Below the pieces are notes generated by a model, which made no database searches, was not told the origin of the DNA, and saw nothing but the letters and a program-made list of their open reading frames with translations. The translations under genes were made by a program, and so were the position numbers. Below are positions 19,681-30,382 of a stretch of 46,369 nucleotides of DNA, one piece after another; position 1 is the stretch's first letter, and each line of letters starts with the position of its first letter. The stretch is from Chara braunii (taxonomy: Eukaryota > Streptophyta > Charophyceae > Charales > Characeae): positions 1,142,279 to 1,188,647 of the forward strand of contig BFEA01000009.1 in NCBI GenBank assembly GCA_003427395.1. Direction: 5' to 3'.

Positions 19681-19879
19681 GTTTAGGACGAGGGATCCTT
19701 CCACATCCATAAAAATTGGAATGATGCAGAGAAGATTAGCATGGGTCGTGACACGCATACATATAGATTCCTCTCCCCCCCCCCCCGTTTAGGACGAGGG
19801 ATCCTTCCACATCCATAAAAATTGGAATGATGCAGAGAAGATTAGCATGGCTCGTGACACGCATACATATAGATTCCTT
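19681..19879 (+). ncRNA. tandem pair of truncated U6 snRNA-like copies
   Basis: Two 106-bp tandem units (19681-19786 and 19787-19879+) each contain ATAAAAATTGGAATGATGCA, GAGAAGATTAGCATGG and TGACACGCATACA. These correspond in order to the 5' ATTGGAACGATACAGAGAAGATTAGCATGG and TGACACGCA blocks of U6 spliceosomal RNA. The stretch between them in U6 (the CCCCTGCGCAAGG region) is missing from both units, so the deletion preceded the duplication. A C-run ends each unit. These are pseudogenes, not functional U6. Confidence 0.75.
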
Positions 19880-20030
19880 CCCCCCCCACACACACACAAA
19901 AAAAAGAAAAAAGAAACAGGTGTGGGATCTTTTGGCTTCAGAATGGTTAAGGCCTGCAAACAGATGATGTGCCCACTTGTCCCCTGACAAAACAGCACTG
20001 AAACAAGACTTCTTCCAACAATCCCAGATT

Positions 20031-20489
20031 AGATTCTGCACTCAGATACCAACGGACCTAGCTCAGTTGATACACTCAATGAACTGTTGTAATACAGACC
20101 CAACTTCGAATCCAGATGCAATCAGTGAACATAACAAAATCATTCTGAATAACCTGGGGTCGATTAGTTCAGTGATCATTAAGGCCGTCGCCTTTTGGTA
20201 CCGCCACTACCTTTCACAGGCAAACTTGAAGTAACGAGACGCTGGCGCTTTGGCAAAATTCGGTGCATTCTTTGGAGGCCAGATGCCACCGGATCCTGTG
20301 TAGGTCAGGCGCCCCCGGATTAAAGTGGCCGGGCTGCACCAGCCAAAACAAAAAAGGAAAAGTGACGTCGGCACTTTGGCAAAGCTTGTCACACAGTTTT
20401 TCTTGTCCTCGGCAAAAGAGGCTCCGAGGTAGTGGTGGCTTGAAAGAAAAAAGGAGGATTAGGAAAGAGAAAAGATTCTGCACTCAGAT
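20031..20489 (+). mobile_element. tRNA-derived SINE with 17-bp target duplication
   Basis: The sequence AGATTCTGCACTCAGAT occurs at 20031-20047 and 20473-20489 and brackets a 425-bp insert. The insert begins with a tRNA-like head: A box CTAGCTCAGTTGATAC at about 20058-20073, B box CAACTTCGAATCC at 20101-20113. It continues with an unrelated body and ends in an A-rich tail (AGGAAAGAGAAA). These are the hallmarks of a SINE mobilised by LINE machinery. A second, minus-strand copy of the 3' body lies at 38049-38182. Confidence 0.85.
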
Positions 20490-20694
20490 GTTCTGGCAGT
20501 TAGCAGGCTTGAGCGTTCTATTTTTATTCGATCATTTGTATTGATGACATACCGTGTCCGTATCGAGTACATGTGCAGTTTGGCTATCGCATGAATCGTG
20601 TTCTTTTTCCTAATCCTGGTAGTACACAGCAACTGGCCAACTATTGCCTTCCACAGTTCCACTATAATCTTTGCCCGAACACAGCACATCCTGA

Positions 20695-20914
20695 TCACGA
20701 ATGTATACAAGCTATCTTCCCAGTCCAATGCAGTCATGATGAGTTGCAGAATCCTTATTCCATCACGGTTTATTAGATTTAATTGTTCCTCGTGCTATTC
20801 TAAAAGGAGTATTAGGAGAAATATTTGAACTTTATCAATTAGCTCCTTGCAAATAGAAAGCTCAGTCACGAATGTATACAAGCTATCTTCCCAGTCCAAT
20901 GCAGTCATGATGAG
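20695..20914. repeat. 49-bp direct duplication flanking the plastid insert
   Basis: Positions 20695-20743 and 20866-20914 are identical over 49 bases (TCACGAATGTATACAAGC to CAGTCATGATGAG). Exactly 122 bp (20744-20865) lie between them. Confidence 0.95.
20746..20856 (+). pseudogene. accD: plastid accD C-terminus (nuclear plastid DNA)
   Basis: Thirty-six codons ending in TAG read [16 protein letters not shown], then [14 protein letters not shown]. This is the conserved C-terminal block of the plastid-encoded beta subunit of acetyl-CoA carboxylase carboxyltransferase (family pattern LFxxGLxDLIVPRxxLKGVLxELF). Codon use is strongly AT-rich, like plastid genes and unlike the surroundings. Only the last ~36 codons are present, so it is a transferred fragment, not a gene. 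In the plastid the enzyme carboxylates acetyl-CoA for fatty-acid synthesis. It sits inside the 122-bp insert flanked by 49-bp repeats. Confidence 0.8.
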
Positions 20915-21650
20915 GGTGCAGTGTAGTTCGGGAGAAGACACGTGGCATTCTTCAGACATGTGATTGCTCACATCTGCTCACAGGATGCCTGCCTGACATG
21001 CCATCCAGCTGGGTCGCAGGCTAAGGGGCAACATGACAAATTGTTGATGACGGATTCCAATAACATTATAGAAATTGATTGAGAATCCACGAGGAAATGG
21101 GATGGAGGAACGGGGGACCATTAGAAAGCAAGCTCGCGATCAGATCAAGATACCAGCAAAATGCTCATCCCTAGGACATATGCATGCTACCAGGACGTGA
21201 TAGTAGTGTGTAGTTCTAAACACAGCAAGTGATCAAACCTCGACTCAAAAAAGACATCCCGGAACCTCCTTGTTGTGAGGTGCATATGTTAACGAACCTG
21301 GGGAGAAGAGAATTAAACAACGCCCGGGGCCTATCCAGCCTGAAACGTCACTCCTACCAGGTCACAGCAACTTGATTCAAAATGCATTCAGTTTGACGTG
21401 AATATGTTTTCATGGCACAAAGCATTTCTGGTTTTTATTTTTTTTCCCTGATGGGGAGTAACCTAGCAACAACATCCCTGATTTTCTTTTTTGAATTTTT
21501 CAAGGTTGGAAATGAGAGTTAAAAGATCACCAGAGGTAATTGGAATTCTGCACACACACCCAGGTAACCCCCTCTGGGTGTGGTAGGCGGAAGCTTTATA
21601 TTTTTAACCCGTCCACCAAAAAGAAATACAACGTACCCTCGGCTGCACTG
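20915..21650. other. no gene recognised
   Basis: Intronic sequence of the LRR gene. No ORF, RNA gene or clear repeat was recognised. Confidence 0.4.
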
Positions 21651-21654
21651 GGTG

Positions 21655-21985
21655 GTCAGCGCAAACGGGTAACCGTTACCCGTACCCGGCCGTACCCAAC
21701 TGTAACCCCCAGGTTACGGGTGGGTATGGGTACCCCTTCCGAAGGGGGAGTTGGGTATGGGTAGGCACAAACAAAAGGTGGTGGTTGTTAGGGCGGGCAC
21801 AGTTGCCTTTTTTGGAGATCATGGGTGGGTTGGGGCAGGTAGGGGTAGGGGTACCAAAAAAAAAAAAAACGGGTATGAGACCGTATGGGCGGCCAGAAAA
21901 AATAATAGACGGGTATGGGCAGGTACGGGTGGCGAAAAAAAAAAAGGGGTGGGTACGGGCGGGTAGAGGTTCCGATCGGGTAACC
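21655..21985 (+). repeat. GGGTA-rich low-complexity block
   Basis: GGGTA, GGGTATGGG, GGTACGGGTGG and their complements recur, separated by A-runs at about 21857-21868 and 21936-21946. Runs of three or more G are frequent, so G-quadruplex formation is possible. A related block follows element B at 31391-31660. Confidence 0.65.
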
Positions 21986-22195
21986 GTGCTATACCCGATG
22001 TGAGTCTTGTAGCTTTGCGGGCTTTGTATTTTTGCTCAAGCGTGAGGCTTTTCTCATATTCCAAACTTCTTGCTTTCCCATGACGCAAACATTTTTTCTC
22101 GCAAGGGTGAATTTTATATGTCTTCATTTTTTTATTTTCTGTTTTTCAAATTTTCAGACTATTTTCATATCTGTGTAACCCTGTGTACGTAATAT

Positions 22196-22440
22196 TTGTG
22201 TGTGCGTGTGTGTATGTGTGTGTGTGTGTGCATGTGTATTTGTGAGCGACAGACCGAGGGTTGCTGTATGTGTGACAGTGTATGTGTGTGCGACAGACCG
22301 AGGGTTGCTGTATTTGCAGATGCTCACAGGTTGCATAGGCCGCTGTAGCGCCAGATGCATCCATAGCAGTATCAGAGCGACGAGATGTAACAACTGTTGC
22401 TTTTGCAGCAGTAGCTGCAGCAGCTGCCACATCTCAAAAA
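22196..22440. repeat. GT microsatellite plus 24-bp direct repeat
   Basis: An imperfect GT run spans about 22196-22232. GCGACAGACCGAGGGTTGCT occurs at about 22245 and again at about 22289. The remainder to 22440 is GC-rich with no gene. Confidence 0.75.
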
Positions 22441-23018
22441 AAAAAAAGAAGATAATAATCTATGTTGGGCCGTCGGCCGGTCTGGCACACCCGGGACAGT
22501 TGGGCAGATTGGGGGTCGCCTGGCAAAACCAGTTGGGTCCAAATAGAGGCAAGGATCCCCCCCCCCCCAAAAAAAACAAGACTTCAGGCCAGGACTGCAC
22601 TTGGCCTAAGCAGTCAGAATCCGGTTTTGACTTCGGTTTTGGTGATGGGTCATCCAGCGGGGGTTGGGGGGTATAAACAGTGACTAAAGGGGTTAAAAGG
22701 GTACATTTGGACTCATGTTTTTTCTTCTTTTTTTTTTTATCTTATAATTAACAAGGAATTTTGAGATTGCAATTTTACGCAACATTTTTTCTTCGGATTT
22801 TTTTGAATTTTTTGTATTCTCTATTTTTTTAATATTATGCGCTGTGATTGCCCAGGACCCTACCCAGTCCCTGCCCGGCCCGGGCCGCCCAAGAGGGTAC
22901 CCGGGCGACCTTCCCCCTGCCGGGCGGCCTGGGGACTAACACTGACTACCACGTCAATCCTGTGACGTCCAGGAGGTTTGGAATAGTTGGGGACAGTTAA
23001 GGACAATTAGGGGCGGTG

Positions 23019-23049
<31 letters not shown>

Positions 23050-23061
23050 AGGGGCAGTTAG
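22441..23061. repeat. homopolymer runs and GTTAGGGGCA minisatellite
   Basis: Poly(A), poly(C) and poly(T) tracts are scattered at 22436-22450, 22558-22576 and 22722-22738. From about 22980 a G-rich unit (GGGGACAGTTAAGGACAATTAG) begins. It is interrupted by a run of about 27 A (23020-23046) and resumes up to the left end of element B. The same unit continues right of element B at 31391-31465. Confidence 0.75.
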
Positions 23062-25171
23062 TGCAGTAACCCTGTTCAGCAGCAGACCGGGCTCAGAACT
23101 TCGCCCCCGGTAAAAACACAGACTCATGTTATGAACTTGGTTGTTTGACAATTTGGTTGCCACTCACACGCAGAAGAACTCACACACGCCCATACATGCA
23201 TGAGACACAGGGGAGGAAGAGACAGAGTCCACCTGCACACAGACCAGAGATAAACAGCGGAATAACAACCATGCACAGATGGGGAGAATACACACAGTGT
23301 TCTCTCTCTCTGATGAACTCCCAACAACCAATCACAAGATGACACTGCGAAGATCAGAATTGGAAAGTAACCCAGATGATGAGCCAACTCAACACAGTTA
23401 ACCTCAATTACCGTAACAGAGTTCAACCCAGTATCTCGCCACTCAAGAACCACACACTCCACTCACTACTACACTCTCAGAGTCTAGCGCTGCACAGAAA
23501 CAGCCTCCCAGAGGCCAGCGCCACACACCCAGATGCAGATCATGAACAGCGAAGTAGTCTCCAGTGCCGATAAGTCACTCTGACGATGAAGAAGGCAGCT
23601 ACGGCTGCCTCACTGCTACCGCAGCAGCAGTACCCACATATACTCAGTGAGGACCCTCCAGTAGTCCTGCCTAACGCAGATATCCCCTGGGGATAGATGT
23701 GCTGAGCACAGCCCCAGCTATGGCTGTCTCAGGTAGGCTGGCTATGGCTGCCTCACTCCGCTGATGTCGCAGGTGCCGCTGTAGACATTCAGCGCTGCTA
23801 ACTTGGTTGGCCACCAACGCTGCACGCGAAAAATGGAAAGCTAAAAGTCCCTCCTCGATTTCCCTACCGGACTTATAGACTTCCTACACTAGCCTAAACC
23901 TAGACCGGACTGACTGGACCTACCGGTACCGTTGCTGTTTCGGCCTCCCGGCCTCTACCGTACCCGGCTAGGCTATAGGACCGTATAGCAGTATAGGCCA
24001 CTTAGGGCCTGTCTCCCCTAGGGGTAGCCCGGGCCTGCTATAGGCAGTTAGGGTAGCTATAGGAACTCGGTTAGTACCAGGTCTGTATTTTTCCAAAAAT
24101 TACAGATCTGTCCCTCACGAATTTCCACACAGGCGGATCTCTCGGTTAGCCCTCAGCCAAACTAACCCTACCAGTTAGTGTACAGCCACGCAGACAATCT
24201 CGGCAGCAGAAATCAGCAAGTCATTGCACTCAGTTGTCAATGCTGGGCTATGTGACCGAGACATTGCACTCAGTCTGTCGAGGAGGCTGTGTGACCGAAC
24301 GCGGCACAAAGGAAATTCAACAATCAAAGTCAACTGTAGAGTCAAAGGTACCGCGCCCAGGCCTATGGTCGGATACATTCACTTGTTGTGTGCAGGTACC
24401 CGGACAGCATTCAGGGCGGGAGGAATACAGTTTCTGGCCAATCTGGGCCCTCACTCACATCGAGATCTGGACGGTGCAGGACTTCAGCACCCGGGGTCCA
24501 GACCCCGCATCCACGCGAGTTGACTTCCTGGCTGGAAGGGCATTCGGTCTTGTGTCAATGCTGCATGCATTGACTTTGACATTGACGCTGCGACGCTGCG
24601 ACGCTGCGACATTGGTTTGATGCTGGCTCTATGCTGGCATAGGAGAAGGACAGCAAGGCGCTGCTGGCTGGCATAGTGGCTGGCTGGCGATGGTCTTCTG
24701 GGCATGCTGACGTGGCAGCTGCCATGCGCCATTGCTGACGTGGCCGCTGCCACCTGTATATGTTTGATGACGTGGCGGGCTACATGATTGAAGAGGTTGT
24801 TCTGATTCTTCGTCACTTTGGAAGGGGATCAAGACTGTGGTTAACGAAGATACGTACCTGGCTGATGACGATACTCTCCAGTTCGCTGACGTAGATAAAT
24901 TGACGTGCCACATGGCACATTGAGAACTTCAAACATTGTATTTAGTCTATTGATTGATGAGGTGGCGAGGAGAAGGAGGGACCCGAAGCAGAAGTGGGCT
25001 GTTGTCTTCTTCTCTCTCCTTTGTCTATTCTCCCCTTTTCCTCTTTGTCTGTGTATGTTTTCCACCTCATTCTCTCTTCACACATTTGCGATTGTTTCTC
25101 ATTCATCAGCAGGTTGATAATCATATAGGCTGGTAATGTTGACGAGTATCATCACGTCTGGGCTCACTGCA
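23062..25171 (+). repeat. 5' LTR of element B, split by solo LTR F1
   Basis: It starts TGCAGTAACCCTGTTC (23062) and ends CTCACTGCA (25171). Subtracting F1 and one duplication leaves 1004 bp, against 1008 bp for the 3' LTR, and the two align closely throughout. Confidence 0.9.
23127..24228. mobile_element. solo LTR F1 inside element B's 5' LTR
   Basis: It starts TGTTATGAACTTGG and ends GTCATTGCA, flanked by CTCA (23123-23126, 24229-24232). Removing it restores the sequence of the 3' LTR across the junction. It is clearly homologous to F2 (33017-34122): ACATGCCCATACATGCAT-type, CAACCAATCA-type and CCGGTACCGTT-type blocks occur in the same order. No internal coding region is present. Confidence 0.9.
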
Positions 25172-25733
25172 ATTTGGTATCAGAGCAGATCTTCCGATAA
25201 TGTGATAGACACGACAACGACAAGTGGTGGCATCTACATTGAAGAGGCTGTCAAGACAGCGCACGTCAGATTCTGACGCGGCATTGATGTGGCATTGTGT
25301 CGCTGACGTGGCCGGTGGATGATAGGATGATGTGGCATTGCTGACTCACCATTCGGTGGGGTAGGAGGCTGACGTGGCAGGGTCATATTACCTGGCTTAC
25401 GTGGAGCGTTGGTACCACTCCTGACGTGGTCTCCCTCAATGATGCTGACTGGATTACGGTGCTGACATGGCAGACAGAAGTGCTGCTGTGTTGGCACTCC
25501 AGGGGATACACGTGGCAGGTTGGAACTTCGACTTCGTGGCAGGCTGGTACTTCGACTTCAGCATACATTACTGAAGTGCACCCATTGATGATATTGATTG
25601 GACCTGCTGACCTGGCATACTAATCGAGTTGCTGAGTTGGCAGGCCAGGGGTGACACGTGGCAGGCACGACTGTGCCTAAGTGAGGACAGCATTCTGATG
25701 ACTGAAGCGGCACGGCAAGTAGACTGACGTGGC
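24708..25733 (+). promoter_or_regulatory. cluster of TGACGTGG motifs in LTR and leader of B
   Basis: Exact TGACGTGG occurs at 24708, 24736, 24768, 25304, 25370, 25422 and 25724, often as GCTGACGTGGCA. Variants such as TGACGCGG, TGACATGG and ACACGTGG lie in between. ACGT-core sites of this form are bound by plant bZIP (TGA/G-box-binding) factors. The motif may be a promoter or enhancer array, or simply the conserved core of a degenerate repeat. Confidence 0.55.
25175..25186 (+). promoter_or_regulatory. primer-binding site for initiator tRNA-Met
   Basis: TGGTATCAGAGC, three bases after the LTR end, is complementary to the 3' end of plant initiator tRNA-Met. It is the standard minus-strand primer site for chromoviruses. 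Confidence 0.95.
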
Positions 25734-26175
25734 TGTGGTGCCGAACGTCAGATTGGGTGCTGGTCACACAGGACAAAGGAGGACGAAACAGCAAGAGGGG
25801 GTAACGCTAACTATTGATTGATTTTGTTGGCGGACTTACCTGTTGTCTGGCTGTGTTGTGTGCCAGTGTACTCACTTGTGTATGTTGATAATCATGTTGG
25901 CCTGGAGTCATGGTACCTGAGATAGAGTAGGATGTCATCACATTGAAAACAGAACAGCAAATAGAATTAGAAAACTTCTGTTCCTTATTATTATTATTCT
26001 TTTTTACTCAGATAGAGTGTTGGGACAGGTGACCGTGAAATTATTGTCTCTTGCGGTACAACAGTGTGCTGGTTCAAGTACGATAGAACAGTGTGCTGAT
26101 TCCGGTGATCGTGAATTGTTTATTTTGCGGTAGGATAATCTGGCCAACGAATTTTCCTGCTTTTGTTCTCCCAAA
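25187..26175 (+). other. element B leader
   Basis: Non-coding leader of about 990 bases before the Gag ATG. It holds the TGACGTGG repeats and a GTGGCAGG(C/T)TGG(A/T)ACTTCGACTTC duplication at about 25511-25560. Confidence 0.7.
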
Positions 26176-27277
26176 ATGTCTTACTTCTGGAAATCTTTGC
26201 AACAGTCTATCTCGACGAGATTTGTGACCACTTTCTTGTTCCCTATTCCAATTGCACTTTCCGTTGGGGAAGGACCGTCTGAACTTAGGACAAGGGGACA
26301 AGCTGATAAGAAGAGAGAAGAACTGTTGGCTTTGTGGAGTCAGTTTCTAACTGAGGTACAGCTATCTGGACCGGATGCCAAACAACACATGCGTGATAAT
26401 TTCGATCTTCAGGGGGTTGAAGACCGCCTGAAGAAGTCTATCACGTCTGTGGAGGTTGTGGCAGCCAGTACAGACGCCTCCAAAATGATTGCTAACCAGA
26501 GTCCCAGGTAGCGTTCACCACTTCTTGCATGGGTGGTGAGGCCAAGCAATGGGTGTTGGCCGAGGCAAATGCGGCGGGTTTCGAAGATCTCGATGAGTGG
26601 GCGAAGACATTGACGCTGAAGCAGTTCTTGGCCAAAACCAAGGACCGTTTCCTCGACAAGACGACGACCGACAAGGCCTTTGACCAGTTGACGTCAATTG
26701 GTCAAAAGCATTGGACGTCAGTTGAGGCTTTGTCCCGAGAAGTTGACCGATTGTTGCAGGTTCCCGGGTTGAACCTGCAGGACAGCCAAGTGCTGTATAT
26801 CTATTCCCGCGCGTTGCCTGAGCCCATCCGTGGACACTTAGTCACCGAAGCAAAATCCGGTAAGTACAACTACAGGCAATTTCGTGACCTCGCTCTGCAA
26901 AGGGAACAGATGACTTCTCAAGTCAAGAATTCCTATGCAGCGGTAGTTAAATCTGGAGGAGGAGGAGGTAGACAATATAACGGGAAAAGTGGTCGAACGA
27001 AGAGAATGATAACAATAGTGACTCCGGGAAGGGGGAAGTCACTGCTGTTGTGGCCAATAAGGGAGGGTCACCCAGGACAGGAGGGATGAAACAAAAGGCG
27101 TTTCCATGGCACCCTGGCATTGCTGATGGGAAGCCATGGGTGGAAATGGGTATGACCAGAAAGACTTGGCAGGAGCGCATGGACAATGCGCAATGTCTCA
27201 AGTGCGGCACACCGGGACATGTGATCGCCTACTGCCTTATGATCCAAAACCCAAAAGCGAACAGCCAGTACGAGTAG
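26176..27277 (+). pseudogene. gag: element B gag (deleted and frameshifted)
   Basis: The ATG at 26176 is in good context (CAAAATGTC). The first frame gives about 110 residues and ends at 26511. The capsid-like core resumes in another frame (VAFTTSCMGGEAKQW onward, to 27089). Compared with element A, the segment with PKPFxG and the first capsid helices is missing at the junction, so a deletion caused the shift. A third frame carries the zinc knuckle CLKCGTPGHVIAYC (C-x2-C-x4-H-x4-C) at about 27200-27238, ending at 27277. The expected role is coat formation and RNA packaging; this copy is broken. Confidence 0.8.
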
Positions 27278-28427
27278 CATCTGCTCCTACTGAGATTAAG
27301 GGTAAGAACGAACAGAGAGGTAAGGCGCCTACGACCCCTTCCTACCCTTCTTCTCAAATGGCAGAGGATGATTCTTCCTTAGCCCATCATCCAGATCGCC
27401 CTGACATTGTCTTGTGTTCTGTCTCTCTTGATGACTCCCCTGATGAGCTAGGTAACGAATTGCTAGCATTACGTGGGTCATGGGCTCGAAAAGCAAAGAC
27501 TAAGGGCGAATTGTTGTTTGCAGATGTTGAGATCGCACGAACGCGAGTTGGTGCAATGTTGGACCCAGGATCAACGAGGTCCAACATCTCCGAGAAAGCA
27601 ATTCGTAAGTTGCATCTCGGCATGAAGGTAAAAGACTTGTCTCGACCTATAACGTCTATGTTAGCAGACAAGAGTACGATCACTAACTCTAAGTATGTTG
27701 ATCATATTAAGTGTCGGTTCCGAACGAGGGAAGGAAAGAAGATTACGCACGAGTTATCCTTCCTCATAGGAAATAATTTACCTTTTGATATCATTCTGGG
27801 TATGGAATGGCACGAGGAAGCCAACCAGTCATCGATTTCAAAAGTAAGATTGTGCAACTCAAAGATGCGCAATCTGAAATGAAACCAATTAAATTATATC
27901 ATAAGTCTGGCTCTGACTCTAGTCTATCTTTCTGTTGTATGAGTTATCCAGCTTTTCGTTCAATGGTTTCTAAGAAAAAGTTGGAACAGGAAGTTATGTT
28001 GGTGCTGGTAAAGAAAGTCGGTGAGCCTTTTTCTTCCTATCCTCCGACGATTGAAAGTCTTCTCACTGCATATAAGGATCTACAGAATGAACCCACAGGA
28101 ATTATTGAACGTGCTATAAAGCACACCATTGAGATTATTCCGGGTAGTAAAATTCCCAAGAGCCCTATCTATCAAATGTCTTCCAGGGAACTTGAAGAGT
28201 TAAAGAAGCAACTGCAGGACCTTACTAACAAGGGATGGATTCACCCTAGTTCATCTCCTTATGGANCACCTGTCTTGTTTGTGCCCAAAAAGGAAGGTGA
28301 ATTACGTCTTTGTATTGACTATCGATGGTTGAATGCCATCACTGTCAAGAATGTCGAACCACTCCCTCGCATCGACGATTTAAATGACCAACTACAGGGA
28401 TGCAAGTACTTCAGAAAATTCATCTGA
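27278..28427 (+). pseudogene. pol: element B protease and start of RT
   Basis: The frame ending at 27882 carries the protease: the active-site loop reads MLDPGSTRSNIS, with Pro where Ser/Thr is usual, and the later ILGMEW motif is present. After a shift near 27810-27880 the frame 27807-28427 links to the RT N-terminus ([33 protein letters not shown], one N at 28266). It then breaks near 28420, inside the [10 protein letters not shown] motif. Frameshifts and the altered protease loop show this copy is inactive. Confidence 0.8.
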
Positions 28428-29450
28428 AGTCTGGGTACCATCAGATCGAGGTGGAACCCGCAGATCAACACAAGACTGCCTTCCGGACCAGGTATGGCCA
28501 TTACGAGTTTATGGTAATGCCCTTCGGATTGACGAATGCTCCTGCGACATTTCAACGATCAATGAACGAGTTATTTCGTCAATGGTTGGATTAGTTCGTC
28601 ATCGTCTATCTGGATGACATTCTCGTGTATAGTAAAACACTAGAAGAACACGAGAAGCATCTTCGTCTGGTTTTGAGTAAGTTGCGAGAAGGCAACTTCA
28701 AAATCAACCCGAAGAAGTCTGAGTTCGCTAAGTCTGAAGTTTTATACTNAGGACATATAGTGAACCAANATGGNCTCANGCCTGAAGAAAAGAAAATATC
28801 AGCAATTAGNGACTGGCCACAACCTAAGTCTGTAACTGAGCTACGATCTTTTCTTGGCTTGGCAAGCTACTATAGGAAGTTTGTCAGGAACTTCTCATTG
28901 ATCGCTGCACCAATGAGAAGATTGTTAAAGAAAGGAACGATCTGGTTGTGGGACAAGGATTGTGAGTCCTCGTTCAAAAAGGTAAAGTACGCTCTGACTC
29001 ACTACCCTGTTCTGAAAATTGTTGATGCCTCTCTTCCCTTTATTGTCACAACTGATGCAAGTCAGTATGGGATTGGCGCAGTTCTTCAACAGAACGACGG
29101 CAATGGTTACAGACCGATTGAGTTTATGTTTGCACGATTGCCATCTGAAAAGGTTGCTAATTCTACCTATGAAAGGGAATTGTATGCGTTAGTTTGTGCC
29201 TTAGACACCTGGAAACACTGTCTATTAGGGAGACACTTCACTGTGTACTCAGACCACTCTACCCTGAAGTGGATCAAGACACAGCCTAGACTCTCTGATA
29301 GGCTAGTACGATGGTCTGCATTCATTGATACTTTTGATTTTATTTAAACACTATCAAAGGTAAGTCTAACGTGGTTGCAGATGCACTATCTAGAAGATGT
29401 GATTTCTTTGGTGCATTGTCTCTTATCTAGACGTTGGGAATGATCTGAAA
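28428..29450 (+). pseudogene. pol: element B RT palm and RNase H
   Basis: [10 protein letters not shown] is followed by [14 protein letters not shown] at 28592-28594 falls where Lys is expected, just before [13 protein letters not shown] (YLDD codons 28607-28618), so the catalytic box itself is intact. RNase H shows [22 protein letters not shown] and SDHSTLKW. The frame ends at TAA 29345-29347, and the ADALSR end of RNase H (VVADALSRR, about 29370) is in another frame. Five N positions lie in 28749-28810. Confidence 0.8.
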
Positions 29451-30342
29451 GATAGAATTCGTCAAGGCTATGCCACTGACCCTATATGGAAACCTATCAT
29501 GGCGGTCCTTGCGAAAGATCCAACTCTACTTCGCAACTATAAGGTAACTGATGGTTTGCTTTCCTTGTTAGACCAAACTGAACAATGATTGTGTATTCCT
29601 TACCAGGAAGAAATCAAAAGTCTGATTATTGGGGAATGTCACGACGCCGAAGGTCATTTTGGTTTCAAGAAAACCTACGTTGAAGTTAGAGAACGCTTTG
29701 AATGGACGGGATTGAAAGAGGATGTACTAACTTATGTTCGTACTTGTCTTGTGTGTCAAAGAAACAAACCCTCACATGAGAATCCACTTGGTCTTCTCAA
29801 ACCATTACCAATTCCAAGCTAGCCAGGAGAATCTAAAGAAAGCTCGGGACCGGATGATCGAACAAACTAATAAACATCGACGACCATCAACGTTCAAAGA
29901 AGGTGATCTGGTCTGGGTCAAGTCTAAAGAGTTTTCACTATAAGAAAATGTGTCTCAGAAACTTCTGCCTGTCTATTTTAGACCCTGGGAAGTTCTTAAA
30001 GTGATTGGAAATGCAGAGCGACCGTCTTACAGGATTGATATACCCCCTCATCTCAAGACCTATTCTGTCTTTCATGCGTCCAAGTTGCTACCTTACGTAG
30101 AAGGAGATGAATTCCCCCATAGACCATCTATGATACCGCCAGATATGGATGGCGGATATGAAGTGGACCGAATTCTAGAACATGGGTTCTTCTCTACAGG
30201 TGCACGTGGACGACCCCAGAAGCAATTCAAGGTACGTTTTAAGACTCAAGCACCATCTGAGGACAGATGGTTTAGTAAAAGAGAACTCCTTGAATCTGCT
30301 CCTGATATTGTCTCTGCTTATGAACGTGGCTTGAAGTCTTAA
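29451..30342 (+). pseudogene. int: element B integrase without catalytic core, chromodomain kept
   Basis: The HHCC zinc domain is present (GECHDAEGHFGFKK, CLVCQRNK, 29625-29765). At LLKPLPIPS the frame hits TAG (29820-29822). The sequence then jumps directly to ENLKKARDRMIEQTNKHRRP. Compared with element C about 580 nt are missing, the whole DDE core. The C-terminal region follows (TFKEGDLVWVKSKEF, TAA at 29941-29943, then VFHASKLLPYVEG). It ends with a chromodomain-like segment (YEVDRILEHGFF ... EDRWFSKRELLESAPD) that is open to 30342. The remnant could not catalyse integration. Confidence 0.85.
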
Positions 30343-30382
30343 ATGTTTCAGCGATGGAACTCGAAAATTGGGTCAGCAGGAA

